Of a stretch of DNA of 64,000 nucleotides, positions 18,919 to 28,625 are shown piece by piece. This stretch comes from Elusimicrobiota bacterium (GTDB lineage Bacteria; Elusimicrobiota; Elusimicrobia; UBA1565; UBA9628), in the NCBI GenBank assembly GCA_023213235.1, contig CP096137.1, forward strand, positions 445,587 through 509,586. Direction: 5' to 3'. A program made the position numbers and the translations under genes. Below the pieces are notes generated by a model that did not search any database, was not told the DNA's origin, and saw only the letters and a program-made list of their open reading frames with translations. Position 1 is the stretch's first letter, and every line of letters begins with the position of its first letter.

Positions 18919-21900
18919 GGTTCGAGCGCCGCCGGGTAGATGTCGGCGTAGGTCCGCGCGGGCGTGAGCTTGATGCCGTCGCGGACCTCCTTCGGGATCG
19001 ACTCGAGGTCCTTGAGGTTCGCGGCGGGGAAGATGACCTCGGCGTAGCCCATGCGGTGCGCGGCCATCACCTTCTGCTTGAGGCCGCCGATCGGCAGGAC
19101 GTCGCCGCGCATCGTGATCTCGCCCGTCATCGCGACGCCGTCCTTGACGGCCCGGCCCGTCAGCGCGCTGACGATCGCGGTGACCATGAGCCCGCCCGCC
19201 GACGGGCCGTCGACCTTGCCGGCCGGCGTGATGTTGATGTCGACGTCGACCTTCGTGAAGTCGAAGCCCGCGAGGCCGAGCTCGGCGGCGTGCGTCTTGA
19301 CGTACTTGTAGGCGTTCATCGCGGAGTCGGAGATGTCGTCGCCGAACTGGTTGCGCAGCAGCAGGCGGCCCGTGCCGGGCTCCTGAGACACTTCGACGTT
19401 CAAGGTCGAGCCGCCGCGCGCGCTCACCGACAGCCCCGTCGCCACGCCGACCGAGTTGCGCGCGGTCGGGCGCGGCGAGTAGCGCTCGACGCCGAGATAC
19501 GTCGCGACGTCGCCCTCGTCGACGACGGGCGGAGCGGGCTCGCCGCGAGTCTCCGTCCAGGCGGAGACCTTGCGCAGCAGGGTCTCGACCTTCTCGCGCA
19601 GGCCGCGCACGCCGGCCTCCATCGTGTAGCCCTCGATGATCCGGCGCAGCGCCGCGCGCGTGAGCTTCGTCTCGCCCGGGGCCAGGCCGGCGGCCGCCGT
19701 CTTCTGCGGGACGACGTGGCGCTCGGCGATCTCGAGCTTCTCGAGCGTCGTGTACCCGTCGAACTCGATGATCTCCATGCGGTCGCGCAGCGGCGCGGGG
19801 ATGCTCGAAAGATCGTTCGACGTGACGACGAAGAGCACCTCGGAGAGGTCGTAGGGAAGGTCCAGGTAGCGGTCGCGGAAGGTCGAATTCTGCTCCGGGT
19901 CGAGGACCTCGAGCAAAGCGGCCGTCGGGTCGCCGTTGGCGCCGTTGCGCCCGATCTTGTCGACCTCGTCCATGAGCATGACGGGGTTGACGGTGCCCGC
20001 GGCCTTCATCTGCCGCAGGATCTCGCCGGGCATCGAGCCGACGTAGGTGCGGCCGTGGCCGCGCAGGACGGACTCGTCGTGCACGCCGCCGAGCGAGAGG
20101 CGGACGAACCTGCGGCCGAGGGCCTGAGCGATCGCGGACGCGATCGAGGTCTTGCCCACGCCGGGGGGCCGGTGAACGCGATGATCGCGCCCTTCTTGGA
20201 GCCCGTCTTCTTGCGGATCGCCAGGAACTCGAGCACCCGCTCCTTGACCGACTCGAGGCCCGCGTGGTCGGCGTCGAGGATCGCGCGGGCGGCCGCGGGG
20301 TCGGCGGAGTCCTCGCTGCGCGCGCTCCACGGAAGAGCGAGGATCCACTCGAGATAGGTCTTGAGCTTCTGCGCCTCGGACTCGCGCGCGTCCAGGCGCG
20401 CGAGCTGCTCGCGCTCGGCGTGCGCCGCCGCGCGGACGGGCGCGGGGACGCCGAGCTCCGCGAGCCTGGCCTCGAGGGCCTCCTTCGAGCCGAGCGGGCC
20501 GCCGTCCTTCCTGGGGCCGCCCTGGCCGCGCCCGCGGGGAACGCCGCCGCCGGCCTTGAGCGCCGCGATGAACTCGAGCGTGAGGTCCGCGCCCTCCTGA
20601 GCCTCGTAGTCGCCGTCGGCGACGTCGTCCATGCGGGCGACGAGCGACGCGCGCGCGAGGGCGACGGCCTGCTCGGGCGTGAAGCGCTGCAGGCGCTCGG
20701 CCGAGTACCACGCGCCGGAGAGCGCCGCGAGGCCCGCGCGCGTCGCGTCGAGGCGGGAGCCGGGCTTCTGGGCCAGCGCCTTTTCGCGCAGCCGCAGCGC
20801 GGCCTCGAAGGCCTCGAGCTTCGCGTTCGCGAGCGCGATCGAGGCCTGGCCCACCGCGCCCGAGGCGCGGCCGAGGCTCTTGCCGAGCTTGAGATACTCC
20901 GCGTACGCGTCGTGCAGCGCCGCGACGGCGCGCAGGCGGCCGGCGGCGTCCGCGCCGTTGACGAGCTTCAGCGCGTCGACGACGACGCCGTGCAGGTCCC
21001 ATACGCCGCCCGCGTCGCCCTCCGCCAGCTCGCGGAAGTCGAACCAGACGACGGCGCCGTTCGACATGATCATCAGGTCGCCGCGGGCCGCCATGAAGGA
21101 CAGGACGGACTGGATGCCGGCCGCGTCGAGGCCGAGCGCGCGGCCCGCGCGCGTGAGGTCCTCCGGCTCCCAAGTGTCGCCGGGGCCGTTGTCGCGCTTG
21201 CGCATGAGGGCGGTCAGGCCGAGGGCCTGGTCGGCCGTCGCGGCTCCCGCCGCGGCGGTCTTCGACGCGCCGGGGAACAGGAAGTTCTTCGCGTCGAGCT
21301 TTTCGAAGAGGTCGAGCGCGGCGATGTAGCCGTCGGCGAGCTCGCCGGGGTTCGGGCTGCCGTCCTCGGCCTGCGGGTTCAAGGAGCCCATCAGCGCGAC
21401 GAGCTTGCGGTGGATGCCGCGCGGCACCGGCGGGACGTCCCCGGTCCGCCAGGTCGCGGTCTTGAGCCAGCGCAGGACATCCTCGGCCTCGAGGGCGCGC
21501 GCGGCGAGCTTGGGCGTGTCGGCGTTCTCGTCGAGCCAGTCCTTGTGGGCGCCGAGCATTCCCGAGACGACCTCGAGCGCGGCGTTGCCGCGCAGCGCCT
21601 TCGCTTCCTCGACGCGGGCCTCTCCGTCCTTCGCGCCGGCGGCGACGAGCGCCGCGACCGCGAGCTCGGCCTTCGCGGCCGCGCGCGCGGCGGCGGCGGG
21701 CGAGCCGGCGTTGATCAGGTGGACGGCCTCGAGCGCCAGCGCGTCGGCGGCGTCGCCGCGGCCTGCGTCGATGCGGGAGCGATATCCGTGGAAGACCGCG
21801 TCCTTGTTGTCGCGGACCGCGAGGTGGCCGGCCTCGATGAGGCCGGAGACGACCGCGCCGGCCTGGTCGGCGTCGAGGCCGAGGCGCCCGCCGATCTCGC

Positions 21901-22383
21901 CGACCATCGGCCAGGAGAGGACCTCTCCCGGCGCGACGGAATCGCGGATCATCGCGAGGAACGCGGACTGCGAGGGCGAGCCTCCGCCGTCGCCGCCCGA
22001 GGAGGAGCCGTCGAACGAATCGCCCGACGCGGCCTTGATCTCGGAGCCGGCGGACTTCGGGTCGGCGAGCTTGCCCGCCTGGACCGCCGCGACCTCGAGG
22101 AGGGCTCGAGCGGCGACGGGTTCGCCCTTCACCGCGGCCGCCGCGACGGGCTTGAGGGCGGCGGGAACGACCGACGGCGCGGCGAGCGAGGGCGCCAACG
22201 GCCCCATTCCAACGGAGAGTGGAAGGGGCACTCCCGCGCCATACGGCGCGGTCGCCGCCGGCAGAGGCGTAAGTCTGACCTCTCCAGCCAGGGAGACGCG
22301 GGCGACCTGGGCGAAGAGGGCCCCGGCGCCGCCGTCGCGAGCGCGACGGCGGCCGCCAGGGCCTTCGCGGCGGGCTTGATCAC
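18915..22383 (-). CDS. Lon-family ATP-dependent protease with export-type N-terminus and novel N-domain, frameshifted
   Basis: About 1156 codons, well above the usual ~800 of Lon. From GTG at 22383 it reads MIKPAAKALAAAVALATAAP and, after one added G near 22325, GALFAQVARVS: a signal-peptide-like segment. An Ala/Pro-rich stretch follows, with KGEPV and then FDGS at about residue 124. Residues ~150-700 show no LAN substrate-binding domain but two similar winged-helix-like units. The AAA+ part has GPPGVGKTS (restored by one C at 20165) and VMLMDEVDKIG. The protease domain has VDGPSAGGLM (catalytic Ser) and PIGGLKQK (catalytic Lys). All catalytic residues are kept. It follows a second Lon by ten bases. 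An active secreted Lon would be unexpected because ATP is cytoplasmic. Confidence 0.85.
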
Positions 22384-22393
22384 GCGTCCCCGC

Positions 22394-25216
22394 TCAGGCC
22401 TTCGGAGCGTCCTCGGCCGGGACGATCGCGTGCGGGTAGATCTCGTCGTAGGTCTTCACGGCCTTGAGCTCGATGCCGTCGCGGACTTCCTTGGGGATGT
22501 CCTCGACGTCCTTGAGATTGGCCCACGGGAAGATCACCATCTTGTAGCCCATGCGGTGGGCGGCCATGACCTTCTGCTTGAGTCCGCCGATCGGCAGGAT
22601 ATCGCCGCGCATCGTGATCTCGCCCGTCATGGCGAGCCCCGGCGTGACCGAGCGGCCGGTCAGCGCGGAGACGATCGCCGTCACCATCAGGCCGCCGGCG
22701 GACGGGCCGTCGACCTTGCCGGCCGGCGTGATGTTGATGTCGAGGTCGATCTTCGTGAAGTCAAAGTCTTTGAGGCCGAACTTCTCCTTGTTCTGCTTCA
22801 CGTACTTGTAGGCGTTCTTGGCCGAGTCCTCGATGTCGTCGCCGAACTGCTTGCGCAGCTTGAGCTGGCCGGAGCCGGGCTCCTTGGACACCTCGACGTT
22901 GAGCGTGCTGCCGCCGTAGGTGTTGACCGCGAGGCCCGTCGCGACGCCGATGCCGTTCTGCGCCGTCTCGCGGGGGAGAAGCGCTCGACGCCGAGGTACT
23001 TCTCGACGTCCTTGGCGTCGACGGTGCCGGGGCCGCCTCGCCGCGCGTCTCGGTCCAGGCCGAGATCTTGCGCAGCAGCGACTCGATCTGCTCGCGCAGC
23101 TTGCGCACGCCCGCCTCCATCGTGTAGCCCTCGATGACGCGCATGATCGCGGCCTTCGTGAGCGTCGCCTCCTCGGGCTTGAGGCCGGTGGCCTTGAGCT
23201 TCTGGGGGATGATGTGGCGGTTGGCGATCTCGATCTTCTCGAGCGTCGTGTAGCCGTCGAACTCGATGATCTCCATGCGGTCGCGCAGCGGCTCGGGGAT
23301 GTTCATCAGCTCGTTCGAGGTCACGACGAAGAGGACCTCGGACAGGTCGTAGGGGACGTCCAGGTAGCGGTCGCGGTAGGTGTTGTTCTGCGCCGGGTCC
23401 AGGATCTCGAGCAGGGCGGCCGTCGGGTCGCCGTGGTTGCCGTTGCGGCCGATCTTGTCGGCCTCGTCCATGAGCATGACGGGGTTGATCGTGCCGGCGG
23501 CCTTCATCTGGCGCATGATCTCGCCGGGCATCGAGCCGACGTAGGTGCGGCCGTGGCCGCGCAGCACGGACTCGTCGTGGACGCCGCCGAGCGAGAGGCG
23601 GACGAACTTGCGGCCGAGGGCCTGGGCGATCGCCGAGGCGATCGAGGTCTTGCCGACGCCGGGAGGCCCCGTGAACGCGATGATCGCGCCCTTCTTGGAG
23701 CCCGTCTTCTTGCGCAGCGCGAGGAACTCCAGCACGCGCTCCTTCACGCGCTCGAGGCCGTGGTGGTCGGCGTCGAGGATCTTGCGGGCCTCGGCGATGT
23801 TGAGGTTGTCCTCGGTGCGCTGGCCCCACGGGATCTCGAGCAGCCACTCCACGTAGCCGCGAAGCTTCTGCGCCTCGGAGTCCTTCGGGTTCATCTCGGA
23901 GAGCTTCTTGTACTCGGCGAGCGCGGTCTCCTGGATCGGGTCGGGCATGCCGATGGCCTTCATCTTGGCCTTGAGCGTGTCGACCGTCTTCATCGCGTCG
24001 GCGACGGGCGCGCCGTTGCCGGCGTCGCCGGGCTTGGCGGGCGCCTTGGGCTTGGCGGCGTCGGCGGCGCCCTTGAAATGCGCCGTCATCTCGAGGATCA
24101 CGGCCTTCATCAGGGCCTCGGTCGAGGGCTCGGCGAGCAGGCGCTGCTTGACGGCGTCGGGGAACGGGAGCTCCTGCGCGAGCAGGTTGGCCAGACGCTC
24201 GGGGCTCTTCTCCTCGAGCGCGTGCTTGAGGGTGTCCTTGTCGAGCTTCGGGTCGAGGTGGGCCAGCTCGTCGAGGTGTGCTGGGCCAGCGCGCCGAGAT
24301 TCTCGAGGCGCTTGGCGTCGCTGCCCTGCCTCGGATACGTGACCTTCGCGACGGGCACGCCGTCCTTCTCGCCGTACGCGGCGATCTTGACGGTGTCGAC
24401 GACCGTCATCAGCACCGACATTTTCGCGGGATTCGTCTCGTCGAGCTGGGAGAGCTTCGCGAGCACGGCCGCGGGGCTGTGGCCCTTCTCGTCGGCGCCG
24501 GCCGAGGTCGCGATCATCCAGCCGCCGTTGAGCATCGCGAGCTTGACGAGGCGGTGGGTCTCCTCGCCGGAGAAGCTGAAGCGGACGCTGTTGACGCCGG
24601 GGAAGAAGACCTTGTTGAGCGCGATGACGGGGGCCGCCGCGGGGCGGGCCGGGACGAGCGCGCCGCCGTTTCCGCCGCCGGAGGAGGAGCCGTCTCCGGT
24701 GGAGGCGGCGCCGCGCGAGGGCGTCAGCGCGGCGGGAACGTCGCCCTTGCCGTTCGAGCCGTCGAAGGCGGCGGACGCCGCGGCCTTCGAGACGCCGGCG
24801 GCGGAATCCGGCGCCAGCGCGCCGGTCTTCAGCGCCGCGGCGCCGAGGACGGCCTTGGCCGTGACGGGCTCGCCCTTCGACGCGGCGGGCACCGCGGCCG
24901 CCTTGATCGCCGCGGGAATCGCCGCGGCCGGCGTCAGCGCGGCCGGCGCGATGATCGCCGCGGGAATCGCGGCGCTCGGCGCCATGAGGGCCGAGGCCGT
25001 GAGGCTCGCGGGCGACAGCGGGGCGGAGAGGCCCGGCGCGCCGAGGGAGCCGCCGAGGCTCGAGCCGACCGCGCCCGGAGTCCCGACGCCGGAGACCGGG
25101 GCGATGCGCCCCGCGACCTGCGCGAAGGCCTCGCGGCTTCCGGGAAGCGTCACGAGGAACGCGGCGAGGAGGACACGGGCGAGGGTGGTCTTGGGCCGGC
25201 GGTTCATGGTCTTCAT
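22394..25216 (-). CDS. Lon-family ATP-dependent protease with signal peptide, frameshifted
   Basis: About 941 codons. N-terminus MKTMNRRPKTTLAR, hydrophobic core VLLAAFLVTL, then SREAFA|Q: a textbook Sec signal. Residues ~37-190 are Ala/Pro/Ser-rich with KGEPV at 114-118 and FDGS at 151-154. A divergent LAN domain follows (PVIALNKVFFPGV), then the Lon helical region ending YVEWLLEIPWGQRTED, Walker A GPPGVGKTS, Walker B VMLMDEADKIG, and the protease Ser (VDGPSAGGLM) and Lys (GGLKQK). Frame breaks near 24285 and twice at 22970-23035 are single-base losses. TATTCT ends six bases before the ATG. The AAA+ and protease parts are close to those of the downstream copy, so the pair is a tandem duplication with diverged N-domains. 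Confidence 0.88.
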
Positions 25217-25330
25217 GCGCTAAGAATAACGGCTTTGGAAGCAGCGCGGAGGGGCCGATAGGGCCCAGCGGAAAGGGGAAAAGCCCTATTTCAGATTAGG
25301 TCCTTAGGCTTGTTTCGGCGAAAATCGCCA

Positions 25331-25359
25331 TTGAATTTACCCGGCTGGCGGGCTATGCT
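25331..25359 (+). promoter_or_regulatory. Sigma-70-type promoter of the cNMP-binding gene
   Basis: TTGAAT at 25331-25336, 17-base spacer, TATGCT at 25354-25359, about 50 bases of leader and a GGAGG before the ATG at 25416. A small GGCGAAAATCGCC hairpin lies just upstream. The rest of the 25217-25415 gap is the upstream region of the divergent Lon gene. Confidence 0.55.
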
Positions 25360-25415
25360 TTGTCGTCGGAGCGTTTGCGCCGACGGGCCGCGCGTCTGAA
25401 TATCCTGGAGGGATT

Positions 25416-25952
25416 ATGAGCAATTGGGCGACGATTTCGGGCTCGGTGGGAAAGAAGAAGCAGCCGAATCTCCCTATTAAGGCTCTTTGGAATGATTTCG
25501 GCGCGACCGACATGCGCGTCTTGCTGCGGGCGGGACGGCGGAGAAGCGTCTCATCGGGCACGATCCTGATCGAGGACGGCAAGGCCTCGAATGAGTTGTT
25601 CATCATCCTGGATGGCCTCCTCAGCGTGACGCGCAAAGGCAAGGTCGTCTGCAACGACATGGACGCCGGAGCCATCGCCGGTGAAATCTCGTTTCTTACG
25701 AATCAGAAGCCGATTGCAACGGTCCGCGCCCGAACCAACGCGGAGCTCTTCGTGATTTCTAAATCCAAATTGCGCTCTACGCTGCGGAAGGACCCGGCCT
25801 TCTCCGCGAGTTTGTATCGCGTGCTCGGCGGATTCGCGGCCGACCGGCTCCGTCGCGAACTGGGCGACTCCAGCGCGGCCGGACAGACGGCGCCCGGCAA
25901 GTCCACGAGCAAAGCGTTCAAGTCCTTCCTCGAGCGCTTGCGCGCCGGGTAA
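25416..25952 (+). CDS. Cyclic nucleotide-binding domain protein
   Basis: 178 residues preceded by a clear GGAGG. A cNMP-binding domain covers about residues 27-140: VSSGTILIEDGKASNELFII, then the cassette region AGAIAGEISFLTNQKPIATV. The cassette has Thr/Ile rather than the usual Arg-Thr/Ser pair, so ligand binding may be weak or altered. The Lys/Ser-rich tail has no recognised effector domain. It is divergent from the second Lon gene. Confidence 0.78.
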   Translation: MSNWATISGSVGKKKQPNLPIKALWNDFGATDMRVLLRAGRRRSVSSGTILIEDGKASNELFIILDGLLSVTRKGKVVCNDMDAGAIAGEISFLTNQKPIATVRARTNAELFVISKSKLRSTLRKDPAFSASLYRVLGGFAADRLRRELGDSSAAGQTAPGKSTSKAFKSFLERLRAG

Positions 25953-26053
25953 TCGCCGCTTCAAGCCTTATTGAAACTCCGCGCCCCATATTTCGTCGAA
26001 TTCAAGATCGGACGCGTTGGCGCGGCCCTCTCCACCGAGTTCTTGCCGTACGG

Positions 26054-26950
26054 CTAGGTCCTGCGGGCGCCCCAGTCCACGTCCTTGAACCGCCGGTGCG
26101 CCCAGAGGGCCTGGTCGGGGTTCTCGCGCATCCACGTCTCGACGCGGTCGGCGAGGCGCTGATTGTCGGCCTTGTCGTCGTCGCCGAGCGGGATCTCGGG
26201 CTCGATGATGATGCGCACCCGCCCGTCGGGCATGCGCTTGGGCAGCACGGGGAGAATCGCAGCGCCCGTGCGCCGCGCCAACGGGGCGATGGCGGCCAAG
26301 GTGTGGACCATCACTCCGAACAGCCGCATCGGCTCGCCCATCGGCGGGGGCATGTACTGGTCCATGACGAACACGACGCCGCCGTTGTCGCGCAGGGCCT
26401 TCATGACCGTGGGGATCGTGCGCGGCTGGTAGGCCGCGCGCACCCCGACGGAGAGGCGCGTGCGCTCCATCCAATCGTGCAGCCACGCGGGCTTCAGGCG
26501 GCGCGTGACGATGGTGATCGGCATCTCGCGGATCGCGCCGACGGCGGCCGCGAACTCCCAGTTGGCCAGGTGCGAGCCCAGGAACAGCACGCCCTTGCCG
26601 CGCGCCGCGGCCTTCGTCCAGTTCTCGTAGCCCTCGACGGCCACGTTCGCGACGACGTAGCGGCGGAAGTGGCCCGGCACCGGCGCGAACATGTGGGACA
26701 GCTCGAGCACCATGCGCCCGTAATGCTCGTAGTTGGCGCGCAGGAGCGCCTTCTGCTCCTCCGCGGAGAGGTGCGGCAGGCAGCGGGAGATGTTCTCGCG
26801 CGCCACGCGCGCGTGGCGCGAGTTGAACAGCAGGGCGACGCGGCCGAGGAAGCCGCCGAGGGCCATCTCCCACGAGCGCGGCAGGCACGCGACGAGCATG
26901 CCGACGCCGTGGACGGGGATCCTCAGCAACAGCGCGAGGACGGGGTTCAA
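26054..26950 (-). CDS. LpxL/HtrB-like lipid A biosynthesis acyltransferase
   Basis: 298 residues from a TTG at 26950, which overlaps the upstream stop (CTTGA). It begins with a hydrophobic anchor (NPVLALLLRIPVHGVGMLVA). Family motifs are ARENISRCLPHL, the catalytic LGSHLANWEFAAA (H-x4-E), then VFVMDQYMPPP and the C-terminal WMRENPDQALWAHRRFK. Enzymes of this family add a secondary acyl chain to Kdo-lipid A or related glycolipids at the inner membrane. It is coupled to the diiron protein gene. Confidence 0.85.
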   Translation of the reverse strand: MNPVLALLLRIPVHGVGMLVACLPRSWEMALGGFLGRVALLFNSRHARVARENISRCLPHLSAEEQKALLRANYEHYGRMVLELSHMFAPVPGHFRRYVVANVAVEGYENWTKAAARGKGVLFLGSHLANWEFAAAVGAIREMPITIVTRRLKPAWLHDWMERTRLSVGVRAAYQPRTIPTVMKALRDNGGVVFVMDQYMPPPMGEPMRLFGVMVHTLAAIAPLARRTGAAILPVLPKRMPDGRVRIIIEPEIPLGDDDKADNQRLADRVETWMRENPDQALWAHRRFKDVDWGARRT

Positions 26951-27801
26951 GCCTTCGGCAGGGTCGGCAGGAGCGCGCGCGCGATGCTCGGGACGAGCTG
27001 CGGGCGCAGCAGCCGGGGGTCGTACGGGGCCAGGCGCTTCTCGTTCTCGCGCAGGCACAGCTCGACGAACTGGCGCGGGGAGATGTCCCCGAACTGCGCG
27101 TGCGCGTTCATCGTGAAGTTGTCCTGCTCGGCCGTGCCCTTGATGCGCAGGGCGGTCTTCAGGCGCGAGAGCGCCTGCAGCCACATCGCGAGGCCGCGCT
27201 TGAACACGTAGTGCGGACGCCCGGCGTACGGGAGTTTGGCCTGGTTGTAGGCGACCCAGTTCACGTGGAAGATGATGTGGCGCCCTTCCTCCTGCATGAT
27301 CGGCTCGAAGAGCTCGACGAGGTTCGGAGGAAGAAGCCCGAGTCGCGCGCGAGCGCGAACAGGCCGAACGCGAAGAACGAGTCGAAGCATTCCCCGTAGC
27401 CGATGCGCATGAACGCCCAGTTGGGGTCCTGGGGAGCCTCGGGGGCGAACTTCGGCACCGAGATGCCGTACTTCTCCGTCAGCAGGCGCAGGATGTCGGC
27501 GTGCCGCTGCTCCTCCATGCCCTGCAAGGTGATGGCGTGCGAGAGAACGGGGTCCTTCTCGGCGGCGCCCATCGTGAGCACCGCGAGCGCGGTCTCCGCC
27601 TCGGTGCGCACGGCCTCTTCCCAGATCGGGAGGGCGCGCAGACGCTCGGCGGCGACGTCCTCGAGCGGGGGCCACTTGAGCTCGGCCGGCTTGTAGGGGT
27701 CGTGGGTCTCGACGAAGAAGGAGCACAGAAGCTCCTTGTGCTCGGGGAGCCGATCTTGATCGGCGCGAGGTTCGAGGGGGCGAGGGGGCGGCGGTGGTCA
27801 T
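26947..27801 (-). CDS. Ferritin-like diiron protein, frameshifted
   Basis: About 285 residues once three breaks are joined (two lost C near 27745 and 27790, one near 27335). Two E-x2-H pairs mark a ferritin-like diiron site: GMEEQRHADIL and MQEEGRHIIFH, with an extra acidic residue in RTEAETALAVL. After the helical bundle there is a Lys/Arg-rich C-terminal part (RRPHYVFKRGLAMW reads RPHYVFKRGLAMW). The function is not certain; MiaE-like or fatty-acid/aminoaryl oxygenase-like roles are possible. Position before an LpxL-like acyltransferase hints at lipid modification. Confidence 0.65.
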   Translation of the reverse strand: MTTAAPSPPRTSRRSRSAPRAQGASVLLLRRDPRPLQAGRAQVAPARGRRRRASARPPDLGRGRAHRGGDRARGAHDGRRREGPRSLARHHLAGHGGAAARRHPAPADGEVRHLGAEVRPRGSPGPQLGVHAHRLRGMLRLVLRVRPVRARARLGLLPPNLVELFEPIMQEEGRHIIFHVNWVAYNQAKLPYAGRPHYVFKRGLAMWLQALSRLKTALRIKGTAEQDNFTMNAHAQFGDISPRQFVELCLRENEKRLAPYDPRLLRPQLVPSIARALLPTLPKA

Positions 27802-27846
27802 GGGGACTCTCCGACGGAGATTCTACCATTTTGCTATCCTCCCGGC

Positions 27847-28185
27847 ATGAGATACCTGCCCCTGCTGGTGCTGTCCTCAGCCCTTTCATCCTGCGGCCTC
27901 CTTTATACGGACATCAAGGTGCCGCGCGGCTACCGCACCGCGACCCCGGCGGAGGTGAAGGCCTCGCCCGACGACCCGACGGTGACCGGTCGGGCGTGCA
28001 ACCGCTCCGCGCTGTTCCTCGTCGCCTGGGGCGACGGCTCCTACGCCGCCGCCGTGCGCGACGCGGTCAAGGACAAGGACGGCATCCTCTACGACGTGCG
28101 CGCCGACATCAAGGTCAACGCGTACCTGCTCGGCATCTACACCCAGGGCTGCACGATGATCAGCGGGCGGCTCGCCAAGCCGTGA
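27847..28185 (+). CDS. TRL-family lipoprotein
   Basis: 112 residues. N-terminus MRYLPLLVLSSALSSC carries a lipobox (LSSC). The mature part matches TRL-like proteins: a YTDIKVPRGY start, GRACNRSALFLVAWGDGSYAAA, then a YDVRADIKVNAYLLGIYTQGC C-terminus. Their role is unknown, but they commonly occur as tandem copies in cell-envelope contexts, as here. TATCCT ends six bases before the ATG. Confidence 0.75.
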   Translation: MRYLPLLVLSSALSSCGLLYTDIKVPRGYRTATPAEVKASPDDPTVTGRACNRSALFLVAWGDGSYAAAVRDAVKDKDGILYDVRADIKVNAYLLGIYTQGCTMISGRLAKP

Positions 28186-28625
28186 GATTCCTGCTCGCCG
28201 CCGTACTGCTCGGGCTCTCGGTCCCGGCGGGCGCGCGCGGCGAGAACGACGAGGACACCGCGACGCCGGGGCTGATCCCCTCGGGCGGCCTCATGCTCTA
28301 CTACGACTCGAAGGGGCCCCTGTCCTTCGTGACGATGACCCCTCGCGACGTGCCCAAGGGCGCCCGCCAGCTCGGCACGGTCAGCGGCTCGTCCTGCCAG
28401 CACGGCCTCTCCGTGCCCGTCACCGGCAACGTGCGCGGCACCTCGGTCTCGGGCGCCTACGGGGACGGAAGCTTCCTGCAGGCCGTGGCGCACATCAAGA
28501 AGCAGGTCCCGGAGACGACGGGGATCTACGACGTGCGCGTCGACCAGCGCGTGTTCAGCATCCTCGGAATCTACCGCAAGCAGTGCACCTTGGTCACCGC
28601 GCGCGCCTTCGCCGCGGCGAACTAG
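28182..28625 (+). CDS. TRL-like exported protein
   Basis: 147 residues from a GTG that overlaps the previous stop (GTGA). Signal peptide VRFLLAAVLLGLSVPAGARG. The mature part repeats the neighbour's plan: GTVSGSSCQHGLSVPVTGN, then GAYGDGSFLQAV, then VDQRVFSILGIYRKQCTLV. It is a diverged tandem duplicate without a lipobox. It ends four bases inside the convergent PBP gene. Confidence 0.7.
   Translation: MRFLLAAVLLGLSVPAGARGENDEDTATPGLIPSGGLMLYYDSKGPLSFVTMTPRDVPKGARQLGTVSGSSCQHGLSVPVTGNVRGTSVSGAYGDGSFLQAVAHIKKQVPETTGIYDVRVDQRVFSILGIYRKQCTLVTARAFAAAN

Noticed and set aside
22129..22383. Separate small gene before the first Lon
   Set aside because: Restoring one G joins it in frame to the Lon gene as its signal-peptide segment.
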